A stretch of 34,565 bases of DNA, from the NCBI GenBank assembly GCA_002348185.1, contig DDYW01000006.1, positions 3,586-38,150 on the forward strand, written 5' to 3'. This document shows positions 7,880 to 15,686 of this stretch, in pieces; position 1 is the first letter of the stretch, and every line of letters starts with the position of its first letter. The stretch is from Candidatus Hydrogenedentes bacterium UBA2224. Its GTDB lineage: Bacteria > Hydrogenedentota > Hydrogenedentia > Hydrogenedentales > SLHB01. The notes beneath the pieces were generated by a model. The model was not told the origin of the DNA. It searched no databases and was given only the letters and a program-made list of their open reading frames with translations. Made by a program: the position numbers and the translations under genes.

Positions 7880-8878
7880 TCACGAATGCAGAAAGGCCAG
7901 CGGCAATCGCCAATACTTGCTCGCGGGCAGAAGCCGGAATTTCTCCCGAAACGGCAGGATCTCCCGGTGCAGAAACCCTTCCCGGCTGTTGCGGATCTGC
8001 CAGTTCAAGCGGCTGTACACTTCCAGGCACGCCTGGATGGCCGGCCGGGAATCCGGCGCAAACGCGTCCAGATTGCCGCGCGCCCGCTGATAATGCCCGT
8101 CCGCTTCCTCCGCCACCCGACGCACCACGCGCCCGATGGCCGCCCGCTGCGCGGGGTCGTACGCGTCCACGCGGGTGATCCCCTCCGCCCGCAGATACTC
8201 CAGCGGCAGGTAGAGCCGGCCACGTCTCTGGTCCTCTCCCACGTCGCGCACGAAATTGGTCAGTTGAAGCGCCGTCCCGAGATCGCGCGCAAAGGTCAAC
8301 GCCCTTGGAAATTCCTCCGGGCTGCTGGTGCCATACACGTACGCCAGGAAATACCCGATCACAATGGCGCTCCCGTAAACGTAGTCATCAATGAGGTCCG
8401 GCATGGTCGCGTACAGGCCCGGGTGCACGTCGCGCCGCATCGCACGGAGAAAATCGCGGTAATGCTCGTGGGGAATGCCATGGCGCCGGACCACCTCGGC
8501 AAACGCCGCCGCAAACACGGGCACCCCCGACCGCACCGCCGACGTCAGCGACGCGGCCCCAAGCCCCGCCTCATACTGCGCCTCCCAGGCGTCCAGGGCC
8601 TCGCATTTCCGCGCTTCCTCCCACGCAAACGTGTCCACGATCTCGTCCGGATAACGCACCGCCGCATAGATCACTTCCACCTGCTCGCGCTTTTTGCGGG
8701 GAAGAAACCGTGTCACCATGAAAAAACTCGTGCTGAACGTGCGAAGCACATGGCGCGCCGCGCGGGCCGCCGCCGGCCACGCATCGGCCTCCCGAGCCGC
8801 GCCGGACACCGCCGCCGCCGCGTGCGCGGCCACCCGCCCCCAAGTCTCCGGCTCCCATTCATATCGGGCCAAGGCCAT
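7880..8878 (-). CDS. crtB: Phytoene (or diapophytoene) synthase
   Basis: This 332-residue squalene/phytoene synthase family enzyme condenses two prenyl diphosphates head to head. Both aspartate-rich motifs that bind diphosphate through magnesium are present: Asp78-Glu-Ile-Val-Asp82 (YPDEIVD) and Asp212-x3-Asp216 (NFVRDVGEDQRRGR). The supporting signature YGSAIVIGY precedes the second motif. The ATG at 8878 follows GAGCGAGGA about nine bases upstream. A second in-frame ATG at 8983 would add 35 residues with no family counterpart and a weaker ribosome site, but cannot be excluded. It is the first gene of the carotenoid operon, 161 bases downstream of the helicase stop on the same strand. C40 versus C30 chain length cannot be decided by eye; a CruF partner favours C40. 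Confidence 0.88.
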   Translation of the reverse strand: MALARYEWEPETWGRVAAHAAAAVSGAAREADAWPAAARAARHVLRTFSTSFFMVTRFLPRKKREQVEVIYAAVRYPDEIVDTFAWEEARKCEALDAWEAQYEAGLGAASLTSAVRSGVPVFAAAFAEVVRRHGIPHEHYRDFLRAMRRDVHPGLYATMPDLIDDYVYGSAIVIGYFLAYVYGTSSPEEFPRALTFARDLGTALQLTNFVRDVGEDQRRGRLYLPLEYLRAEGITRVDAYDPAQRAAIGRVVRRVAEEADGHYQRARGNLDAFAPDSRPAIQACLEVYSRLNWQIRNSREGFLHREILPFREKFRLLPASKYWRLPLAFLHS

Positions 8879-9039
8879 CCTGAATCCTCGCTCGGGAATC
8901 AGCGCAACGCTGCCTTCCAGCAGTACACCCGCGAGTGCCAATCCCTCCGCCCTGGGAACCCGCTCGTGCCGTTTCAAAACCATACAATATCACATCCCGG
9001 CCCGGTTCTGTGATGGACAATGCACGCGGAACGCCGCCG

Positions 9040-10257
9040 TCAGGGCGATTTCATCAGGCCGCTGCGCCGCCGGCGGTACGAGATCCCCCGCCGCACCCGG
9101 CCCGTGGCCGCACCCGGCGCCTGGAACAACGAGATGACCGGCACCGCCTCCTCCCAGTCCGCCCGCGGTAGATTCTTTCCCAGCGCGCGCTCGATCGCTT
9201 CCAGCGCAATGTGGTCCGTGGGCGTCACGAACGTGATCGCGTCCCCCTCAGCGCTGGCCCGCGCTGTACGCCCAATACGGTGAATGTAGTCGTCCGGATT
9301 CTCCGGAATGTCAAAGTTGATCACGTGACTGACGTTTTCGATGTCCAGCCCCCGCGCAGCCACATCCGTAGCCGCCAGGTACCGGTACTTGCCCGACCGG
9401 AATCCCGCCAACGCCTCGTCGCGTTGCCGCTGCGACCGATCCCCGTGAATCTCCTGCACCTTGAACCCACTCCTGCGCAACGCCCTGGTCACCCGTTCGG
9501 TGCGCGGCTTGGTACGCAGGAAGATCATCGCGCTGTCCACCCTCGCCTCACGCAACACCTTCTCCAGCAGCGCGATCTTCCGCTCCGGATTCACCGTGTA
9601 CACCAGTTGACGCACCGTATCCACCGGCTGCGCCACATGGCCCACTTCGATCCGCTCCGGATCTACCAGAAACTCCTGGGAAAGCCGCGCAATCTCAGGG
9701 GGAAACGTCGCCGAACACATTACCGTCTGGCGGGTCTCCGGAAGCTTCCGGATAATGCTCCGGATGTCGGGCAGAAACCCCATGTCAAGCATCCGGTCCG
9801 CCTCGTCCAGAACAAGTATCATCAGCTCGTTGAAACGGGCCTGGCCCCGGCGCATGTGATCCAGTAGACGCCCGGGAGTTGCCACCACGACCGATACGCC
9901 CCGCTTCAACGCCGCGACTTGCGACTCGTACCCCACCCCGCCGTAAATGGCCGCGCTGCGGATGCCCAGCGGCCGGCCAAACGCCTCGAATACGCCATGC
10001 ACCTGCTGCGCCAGTTCGCGCGTCGGCGCCAGCACCAGCATCAGGTTCCGCTCCAGCGGACCGCCCGAAAGCCGCATCAGCGCCGGCAACGCATACGCCA
10101 GCGTCTTCCCCGTGCCGGTTTGCGCCACAGCCACGAGGTCGCGGCCCGCCAGCGCCAACGGAATCGCCTCCCGTTGTACCGGGGTAGGCGTCTCTATCCC
10201 CAGCGTCTCCAACACGCGCAACAGACTGGGGTCTATTCCGAGATCATCAAATTGCAT
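9040..10257 (-). CDS. DEAD-box ATP-dependent RNA helicase (RhlE-like)
   Basis: This 405-residue compact DEAD-box helicase has every core motif: Q motif TPTPVQ (23-28), Walker A AQTGTGKT (45-52), PTRELAQQ, TPGRLLD, DEAD at 151-154, SAT at 182-184, the HGDRSQRQRDEAL segment, TDVAARGLDI, and HRIGRTAR at 326-333. It has only a short basic tail (RRGISYRRRRSG), so it resembles the RhlE subgroup more than DbpA or CsdA. Such enzymes remodel RNA in ribosome assembly or mRNA turnover. The ATG at 10257 gives the normal start just before the Q motif; the extension to 10392 lacks helicase similarity. It lies upstream of the carotenoid operon on the same strand, though no functional link is known. Confidence 0.93.
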   Translation of the reverse strand: MQFDDLGIDPSLLRVLETLGIETPTPVQREAIPLALAGRDLVAVAQTGTGKTLAYALPALMRLSGGPLERNLMLVLAPTRELAQQVHGVFEAFGRPLGIRSAAIYGGVGYESQVAALKRGVSVVVATPGRLLDHMRRGQARFNELMILVLDEADRMLDMGFLPDIRSIIRKLPETRQTVMCSATFPPEIARLSQEFLVDPERIEVGHVAQPVDTVRQLVYTVNPERKIALLEKVLREARVDSAMIFLRTKPRTERVTRALRRSGFKVQEIHGDRSQRQRDEALAGFRSGKYRYLAATDVAARGLDIENVSHVINFDIPENPDDYIHRIGRTARASAEGDAITFVTPTDHIALEAIERALGKNLPRADWEEAVPVISLFQAPGAATGRVRRGISYRRRRSGLMKSP

Positions 10258-10348
10258 ACTGGTCCGCACAATCAACGCGTTGAAGCCGGAACGCGCGCCG
10301 TGACCGGCCCCCGCGCGGTCCATGCACATCCACGTCCGCACCCGGCCC

Positions 10349-10370
10349 GGCAGCCACACACGTGGCCGCC
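10349..10370 (-). other. Inverted repeat in the helicase leader
   Basis: A nine-base-pair stem with one G-T pair on the minus strand (GGCGGCCAC, loop GTGT, GTGGCTGCC) lies between the prepilin-like gene stop and the helicase start. No T-run follows on either strand, so it is not a classic intrinsic terminator. It could be a leader hairpin or a processing site. Confidence 0.35.
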
Positions 10371-10411
10371 CCGCGGCTGAACACCCCGGCAATCGATCCT
10401 GTACGGTACGA

Positions 10412-11335
10412 CTATATCAGATTTCGCACTTGAGCAAAAAGCATCGACCAGGACGCGCAGATCGGGAACTGTCCCGGATAACGCACAAATTCCACGTGCC
10501 CGTCCATGTACAGCACGTTCCCCCCGCCCGGGACATGGTTGAATTCATTGACCGTGTACGGATTCCCATACAGGTCAACCCCGTTCACCGTCACATCCGC
10601 ATTCGCCGAGTCGTGCATCACCGCCAGCTCGCTCTGCGCCAGCGATGCGGCCGACGGATTGTTGATGTCCGTGACCATGAACCGTTCTACCCCTTCGCGC
10701 AACCGGTACGCCGTCATCGTGCCCACCGGCACGTCGCGGTCCGCCGCCGCCATGGCGTCCTGCAACGTAGGCGCACCGACCACGCCCCCGACTATCCCGA
10801 CAAAGGCCATCAGGAAATCGTAACTCAGAAAGCTCAGCATCGGGTCCGTGCTCTGCAGCGCGTCCGGGTCCGCAAGATAGAGGCCCGGCGTCAACACCCA
10901 CCCGTAGTAAAAATACGAAATGGGATACATCGAGCACGGACAAACCGCCGCACCGGGGTCATCGCTGCAATAGAACGCCCCCCGTTCCAGCACCTGCGTA
11001 ATGTCCGGGTCCGACGGACAGAGCAGAACCTGCGGATCGCTCAGGTATTCGGGATAGAGCGCTCCCCCGTCCGGCGCCCAGATCAGAACCGCTTCACGCG
11101 TCACCTGGTCGCAGGCCGCCCCGTCCCGGTAGCGAAGCGGCGGGAATTTCTCCCCTGGCGACTCGTTCGCGTACATCTTCAGAACCAATCCCAGTTGCTT
11201 GAGGTTGTTCGCACAACTCGCACGACGGGCCGCCTCCCGCGCCCGCGCAAGCGCCGGAAGCAGAATCGCCGCGAGAATTCCGATAATGGCAATCACCACC
11301 AACAGCTCAATCAGCGTGAATCCACGGTTCGTCAT
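10412..11335 (-). CDS. Prepilin-type N-terminal cleavage/methylation protein, DUF1559 family
   Basis: This 307-residue protein begins with a type IV prepilin leader. After MTNRG comes the processing site before FTLIELLVVIAIIGIL, with Glu at mature position 5, and the hydrophobic helix runs to about residue 29. The following AREAARRASCANNLKQLG is the hallmark of the DUF1559/PulG-like family found in great numbers in Planctomycetes, Lentisphaerae and Hydrogenedentota. Near the C-terminus, FNHVPGGGNVLYMDGHVEF is the family H-x-DG motif with ten rather than the usual nine residues between His and Asp-Gly. These proteins are assumed to be pseudopilin-like secreted or surface proteins; their function is not established. 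AAGGAAA lies eight bases before the ATG. It is a single gene facing away from mtnA, with an AT-rich upstream spacer. Confidence 0.9.
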   Translation of the reverse strand: MTNRGFTLIELLVVIAIIGILAAILLPALARAREAARRASCANNLKQLGLVLKMYANESPGEKFPPLRYRDGAACDQVTREAVLIWAPDGGALYPEYLSDPQVLLCPSDPDITQVLERGAFYCSDDPGAAVCPCSMYPISYFYYGWVLTPGLYLADPDALQSTDPMLSFLSYDFLMAFVGIVGGVVGAPTLQDAMAAADRDVPVGTMTAYRLREGVERFMVTDINNPSAASLAQSELAVMHDSANADVTVNGVDLYGNPYTVNEFNHVPGGGNVLYMDGHVEFVRYPGQFPICASWSMLFAQVRNLI

Positions 11336-11801
11336 GTGCGCATTTCCTTCGACAGGGTTGTTGCAGTTCGCTCAAAGGCTTCCTACGTGACTATCCCGAC
11401 CCCTACTATCAGGATACCACAAAAACTGTTCATTCTGCCAAGTAAACCCCGATTACCCCGCAAAATGCGATAACTATCCCGGACATTTCCTCTCTTTACG
11501 TCAGATATTCTCTGCAAATCGCCCCACTGGCCAAGAGATTATACCACAAATCATATGACAACCAACAAGAATTCTATGAATATAAAGAATTTCATCCAAT
11601 GTGCCCGAGGGCGCATACGTGAAACACGGCCACCCGGCCTCGAAGCGTAGTCCCCGAGCCACATGCTCCCCTGCTCCTACGGCGCGGCGAGGGGGCGTTC
11701 TTCAACCTCCCCGCACGGGCATCCCCCTCCGGCGGACTTGCCTCAAGCCGCGCGCTAAGGTAGCCTACCCACAGTGTGACCAGAAACGGGAGCTTCGCGC
11801 G
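11336..11801. other. Divergent spacer between prepilin-like gene and mtnA
   Basis: This 466-base gap has no convincing gene. Positions about 11400-11600 are strikingly AT-rich against the GC-rich surroundings and probably hold the divergent promoters. Positions about 11610-11760 return to high GC and contain a spaced inverted repeat, GAGGGGG at 11689-11695 with CCCCCTC at 11723-11729. Open frames reading through from either side have no recognisable domain. I saw no SAM riboswitch signature ahead of mtnA. Confidence 0.55.
11411..11441 (-). promoter_or_regulatory. Possible promoter of the prepilin-like gene
   Basis: On the minus strand, TTGGCA (11441-11436) and TATCCT (11416-11411) resemble -35 and -10 boxes but are separated by 19 bases, longer than ideal. 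They lie about 75 bases upstream of the prepilin-like ATG in an AT-rich part of the spacer. Confidence 0.3.
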
Positions 11802-12863
11802 ATGCATCTCACGCCGGTGACCTGGCGAGACGGGCAGTTGTTCATCATCGACCAGACCCTCCTTCCGTCGGAGTGTCGCGAGATTCGTCTCCCTTCCCTG
11901 GAATCCGTCCGGGAAGCCATCTGCGCATTGCGTGTCCGCGGCGCCCCCGCGATCGGGGTCTGCGCCGCCTTCGGCGTCCTCGTCGCCCTGGAGGAGATGC
12001 GCCCCGCCGACATGGCCGCCGGCCTCCAGGTGGTGGACGCTGCCGCCGACCGTCTGGAAACCTCCCGCCCGACCGCCGTCAATCTGTTCTGGGCCCTGCG
12101 GCGCATGCGGCAGGCCGCCCGCGCGTTCGCGGGCCAGACCGGTTCTCTGCGCGACTGGCGCGACCGCCTCGAACACGAAGCGTGCGCCCTCCGCGATGAA
12201 GATACCGTCTGCTGCCAGAAAATCGGCGATTACGGCGCCACGCTCATCCCGGATGGCGCCGGGGTGCTGACGCACTGCAATGCCGGCGCCCTCGCCACCA
12301 GCGCCTACGGCACCGCCCTGGCCGCCCTGTACCGCGCTCACGAATCCGGCCGCGCCTTCCGCGTGTATGTGGATGAGACCCGCCCCCTGCTGCAGGGCGC
12401 GCGCCTCACCGCGTGGGAACTCCTGCAGGCCGGCATTGACGTCACCCTCATCTGCGACAACACGGCCGCTCAGGTCATGCGCGAAGGCCGCGTACACCTC
12501 GTGATCACCGGGGCCGACCGCATCGCCGCCAACGGAGACACCGCCAACAAGATCGGCACGTACGGGCTGGCCGTCCTCGCGCACGCCCACGGCATTCCCT
12601 TCTACGTCGCCGCGCCGCTCTCCACCTTCGACGTTGACCTCCCTCACGGAGACCGCATCCCCATCGAACAGCGGCCTGGGGAGGAGGTCACCCGCGCCTT
12701 CGGCCGCCTCACGGCCCCCGAAGGGGTCGCGGTCTATAATCCGGCCTTCGATGTCACCCCGGCGCGCCTGATTGCGGGGATCGTCACGGAACGGGGCATC
12801 CTCAAACCGCCTTACGAGGAAGCCATCCGCAACTGCTTCGAAAACCACGCGGAGCCAACGTGA
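11802..12863 (+). CDS. mtnA: S-methyl-5-thioribose-1-phosphate isomerase
   Basis: This 353-residue member of the eIF2B alpha/beta/delta-like family converts 5-methylthioribose-1-phosphate (aldose) to methylthioribulose-1-phosphate (ketose) in methionine salvage. Diagnostic features are RGAPAIGV (46-53), catalytic Cys159 in LTHCNAGALAT, VDETRPLLQGARLTAWEL (190-207), and Asp239 in ITGADRIAANGDTANKIG. The Cys and Asp positions match those of characterised bacterial MtnA (Cys160, Asp240 in Bacillus). The ATG at 11802 begins the normal MHLTPV-type N-terminus; the 67-residue upstream extension is unlike the family. No other methionine-salvage gene is in the window. The DUF342 gene begins only ten bases after its stop, so the two are likely co-transcribed. 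The variant DHAP-shunt role of MtnA is also possible. Confidence 0.93.
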   Translation: MHLTPVTWRDGQLFIIDQTLLPSECREIRLPSLESVREAICALRVRGAPAIGVCAAFGVLVALEEMRPADMAAGLQVVDAAADRLETSRPTAVNLFWALRRMRQAARAFAGQTGSLRDWRDRLEHEACALRDEDTVCCQKIGDYGATLIPDGAGVLTHCNAGALATSAYGTALAALYRAHESGRAFRVYVDETRPLLQGARLTAWELLQAGIDVTLICDNTAAQVMREGRVHLVITGADRIAANGDTANKIGTYGLAVLAHAHGIPFYVAAPLSTFDVDLPHGDRIPIEQRPGEEVTRAFGRLTAPEGVAVYNPAFDVTPARLIAGIVTERGILKPPYEEAIRNCFENHAEPT

Positions 12864-12873
12864 GAGTCGACGG

Positions 12874-14895
12874 ATGTTCGAGAAACTCGTAGCCATCATC
12901 GCCAGCGGCCCCGGAGATCGCTTCACCGGCCTCTCGCTCGAGGACGCCGCGCTCGGCCGCGCCTGGTGCGACGCCCGAAAACACGCCGCCGGCGACCCCG
13001 CGAAACGGCAGGCCGTCCTCGAGCAGATCGACGCCTGGCTGAAACTCTATAGATGCCCGCCCTGTGAGACCGAGGGCCGGCGTTCCCAATGGCTGCTCCG
13101 CGACCTCATCGACCGGGTCCGCGCCGGCGAGGTCGATGCGCTCGAACGAGACGAACTGGATTTTCTCTCCCGGGCATTCCAGCTCACGGGCCGCGTCGAA
13201 GACCGCGCATCCTGCGCCCGCGTGCGGACCCTCCTCGCCCCCTTCGTGAATGAGATCGAAGTCCGACGCAAGATCCTCCCCGGCGCCCACAGCCTCGCCG
13301 CGCTCGCCAGACGCCTCCAGATTATCGACACCGCCGACATCGAGACCGCCCCACACTCCGCGATTCGCACCATCGCGGGCATCCAGATGCCCGCCCGGGG
13401 CCCCCTCACCAAACTGGTCGTGCACGTCAAGCTTTTCGGGAACGTCCCCGACGATTGCACCCTCGTCGTCGAAAACGGCTGTTGCAGCGTGTCGGGATAC
13501 GTGCTCGGCCGCCTGGCCGTCACCCAGCACTGCGACGTGCGCCACAACATCTCGGGCGTCGTCATCTCGAGCCTGGGAGACATCCGCGCGCGCAACATCA
13601 TCGACCAGGCCTGCGTCGTCGCCAAAGCCGGCAACGTCCAGGTGCGCCGGGCCGAAAACCCGAAGCTCCTCTTCGCGGGTCAGCGCCTCGTGGTAACCGA
13701 CGCCATCCGCCGGGGAAACATCATCGCCCCGGACATCACCGTGCAGAACGAGGTCCTCGGCGGACGCCTTCAGGTATCCCGCTGCCTGACCGCCGGTCGG
13801 TTCCGGGCCACCCCGGAGCTGCCGCTCGACATCATCTTCCGGAAACAGCTGGCCGGCAGCGATTTCGGCGGGGTCCCCACCCCGCACGCCACGCGGCTCT
13901 GGTCCCAGACGCTCCACCTCAAGACGCGCATCCTGACCCTCGAGTCCCTGCTCGCCGCAACCGACCGGGAAATCGAGCGTCTGTCCGAAAACGCCCTCTT
14001 CTTCATCTGCAGCAACCCGGCCACCGAAAGACACATCGATACGATCCGGCAAAGCAAACGGCGCCTCGACCTCATTGACCGCATCATCGACGGCCTGCTC
14101 GGCATGCCCTACGCCATCGCCGAGCGCGCCGCCGAACGCGCCCTGGCCCTCCAGGAATCCGGCGAGGCCAGCCTCGACGAGGCCGGCGTAATGTTCAGCG
14201 TGGCGGACGCCGTCCTGAATCAGTTGGGAACCGACGCGGCCAGCGAACGCGATGTCTATGCCTGCATCAGCAGCATGGCGGACATCCGCGATACCCTGCG
14301 CCAGGGCGTTCCGGGAAACCGCCTCGCCGCGTCGTCACTCACGCGCATCCGAGAGGAACTGCAGCGCTGGCTCGATGAAAAACGCCTGCTGGCCGAACGC
14401 ATCACCGCCGCCGACGCCCGATTGCGCTCCCAGTGGGATTTCAGCGAGATCATCCAGTCCGCCAGGGGCGCCAGCTCCCCCGAACAGCTCCTGTCCCACC
14501 TCCTGGAGACCGCCCGGAACCAGCCGCCCGGAAACCCGCTCGCGGAGAAAACCACCTCGAATTTCGTCGCCGCCATGCTGCGCAGCATCGAGAAAAAACG
14601 CGAAGCCACGGAGCCGCACCGATGCGAATTGTCGGAAAAGCGCCGGGAATTTGACCAGAAGAGCCTCCAACTCCGCACGCAGCACCATCTCGTCGTATCA
14701 CTGGAGGAAACCGGCCACGGGGAAGGGCCTCGCGTGTCTGGAAGGTTCGAGGGGGGCGTCGTGCTCTACGCCGATACCCTCGCTGCCGAACAGGACGGGC
14801 CGACGGAAAACACCCGCCTCGTCGTGCCCGAATCGGGCCATGCCGTCAAATCCTACGAGCTACAGTTCACCTCCATCGTTGAGACCGGCCCATAG
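12874..14895 (+). CDS. FapA/DUF342-family protein with long helical C-terminus
   Basis: This 673-residue cytoplasmic protein has no signal peptide or membrane segment. A helical N-terminal region (about 1-165) precedes a FapA-like (DUF342) core at about 167-325. There, stacked short beta repeats are visible, for example DDCTLVVENGCCSVSGYV, the HNISGVVISSLGDIRARNI stretch, and a run of VQVRRAEN, FAGQRLVVTDAI and GNIIAPDITV turns typical of a beta helix. From about 340 to 625 it is strongly helical and probably coiled coil, and it ends in a short beta segment (VSGRFEGGVVLYADTL). FapA-type proteins are described as flagellar-assembly related or as polar/cell-size polymer scaffolds, but no flagellar genes are present here. 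The ATG at 12874 lies ten bases past the mtnA stop. The function is unknown; a scaffold role is inference. Confidence 0.7.
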   Translation: MFEKLVAIIASGPGDRFTGLSLEDAALGRAWCDARKHAAGDPAKRQAVLEQIDAWLKLYRCPPCETEGRRSQWLLRDLIDRVRAGEVDALERDELDFLSRAFQLTGRVEDRASCARVRTLLAPFVNEIEVRRKILPGAHSLAALARRLQIIDTADIETAPHSAIRTIAGIQMPARGPLTKLVVHVKLFGNVPDDCTLVVENGCCSVSGYVLGRLAVTQHCDVRHNISGVVISSLGDIRARNIIDQACVVAKAGNVQVRRAENPKLLFAGQRLVVTDAIRRGNIIAPDITVQNEVLGGRLQVSRCLTAGRFRATPELPLDIIFRKQLAGSDFGGVPTPHATRLWSQTLHLKTRILTLESLLAATDREIERLSENALFFICSNPATERHIDTIRQSKRRLDLIDRIIDGLLGMPYAIAERAAERALALQESGEASLDEAGVMFSVADAVLNQLGTDAASERDVYACISSMADIRDTLRQGVPGNRLAASSLTRIREELQRWLDEKRLLAERITAADARLRSQWDFSEIIQSARGASSPEQLLSHLLETARNQPPGNPLAEKTTSNFVAAMLRSIEKKREATEPHRCELSEKRREFDQKSLQLRTQHHLVVSLEETGHGEGPRVSGRFEGGVVLYADTLAAEQDGPTENTRLVVPESGHAVKSYELQFTSIVETGP

Positions 14896-15008
14896 TCCGT
14901 GGTAGGCTTTGCCGATCCTGTTGACGGAAGCGCCAACGACCCCGTGCGGAACCGCCGGGCTTTGCGCCGGGCGCCGCAATCAACTCGCCGGAGAGGATTC
15001 AAACACCG

Positions 15009-15686
15009 GTGTGCAGCCAGATCACCGAGATTGTCGCCATTGACGGCCCCGTGGGCGCCGGCAAGAGCTCCGTCGGGCGGCGCGTCGCCGAAATCCTCGG
15101 GTTCGCCTACCTCGATACCGGGGCGATGTACCGCGCCGCAACCTGGTGGGCCATCGAGAACGGCGCCGACCTCGACGCTCCCGAAGCCCTGGCCGCCATC
15201 ACCCAACTCATGCCCCTTCACATGACCGACCACAACGGCGAACTCCGCGTGTTCGTGGGCTCGCAAGACATTACCGAGGCCATCCGCACCCCCGAAATCA
15301 CGCGCCAGATCTACAAACTCGACCACGTCGCGGGCGTCCGCGACCATCTCGTCACGCTCCAGCGCGCGTTCGGCGCCCAACAACCCACCGTCGCCGACGG
15401 ACGCGACATGGGCACCGTGGTCTTCCCGAAGGCCCGCTGGAAAGTCTATCTGGACGCGTCCCTCGAAGAGCGCGCGCGCAGGCGCGCCGCCCAGCTCGCC
15501 GAAAAGGGGGTGCACGTCGACCTCGCCGCCTTGAGGAAGGAGATCGAGGACCGCGACCGCAAAAGCATGACCCGCGCCGTGTCGCCGTTGCGAAAAGCCC
15601 CCGAGGCCCGCGTGCTCGACACCACCCGGCTCACGTTTGACCAGGCCGTCGACGCCATCGTCGGCTTTGTTCGGGAGGCATCGTGA
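15009..15686 (+). CDS. cmk: Cytidylate kinase
   Basis: This 225-residue (d)CMP kinase transfers phosphate from ATP to CMP or dCMP in pyrimidine nucleotide synthesis. It carries the P-loop GPVGAGKSS (13-21), the nucleotide-binding segment LDTGAMYRA (35-43), VADGRDMGTVVFP (128-140, with the conserved G-R-D-x-G) and ARRRAAQLAEKG, followed by KSMTRAVSPLRKAPEA. All are typical cmk landmarks. The start is a GTG at 15009; GGAGAGGA lies about 12-19 bases upstream, slightly far for a Shine-Dalgarno. The 113-base gap before it holds nothing recognisable. The stop TGA overlaps the recJ GTG (GTGA), so cmk and recJ are translationally coupled. Confidence 0.92.
   Translation: MCSQITEIVAIDGPVGAGKSSVGRRVAEILGFAYLDTGAMYRAATWWAIENGADLDAPEALAAITQLMPLHMTDHNGELRVFVGSQDITEAIRTPEITRQIYKLDHVAGVRDHLVTLQRAFGAQQPTVADGRDMGTVVFPKARWKVYLDASLEERARRRAAQLAEKGVHVDLAALRKEIEDRDRKSMTRAVSPLRKAPEARVLDTTRLTFDQAVDAIVGFVREAS

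Noticed and set aside
11601..11801. N-terminal extension of mtnA
   Set aside because: The 67 upstream codons have no family counterpart; the ATG at 11802 gives the standard MtnA length.
11592..12926. 444-codon minus-strand open frame opposite mtnA
   Set aside because: It is a shadow of mtnA, whose catalytic Cys and Asp motifs are intact.
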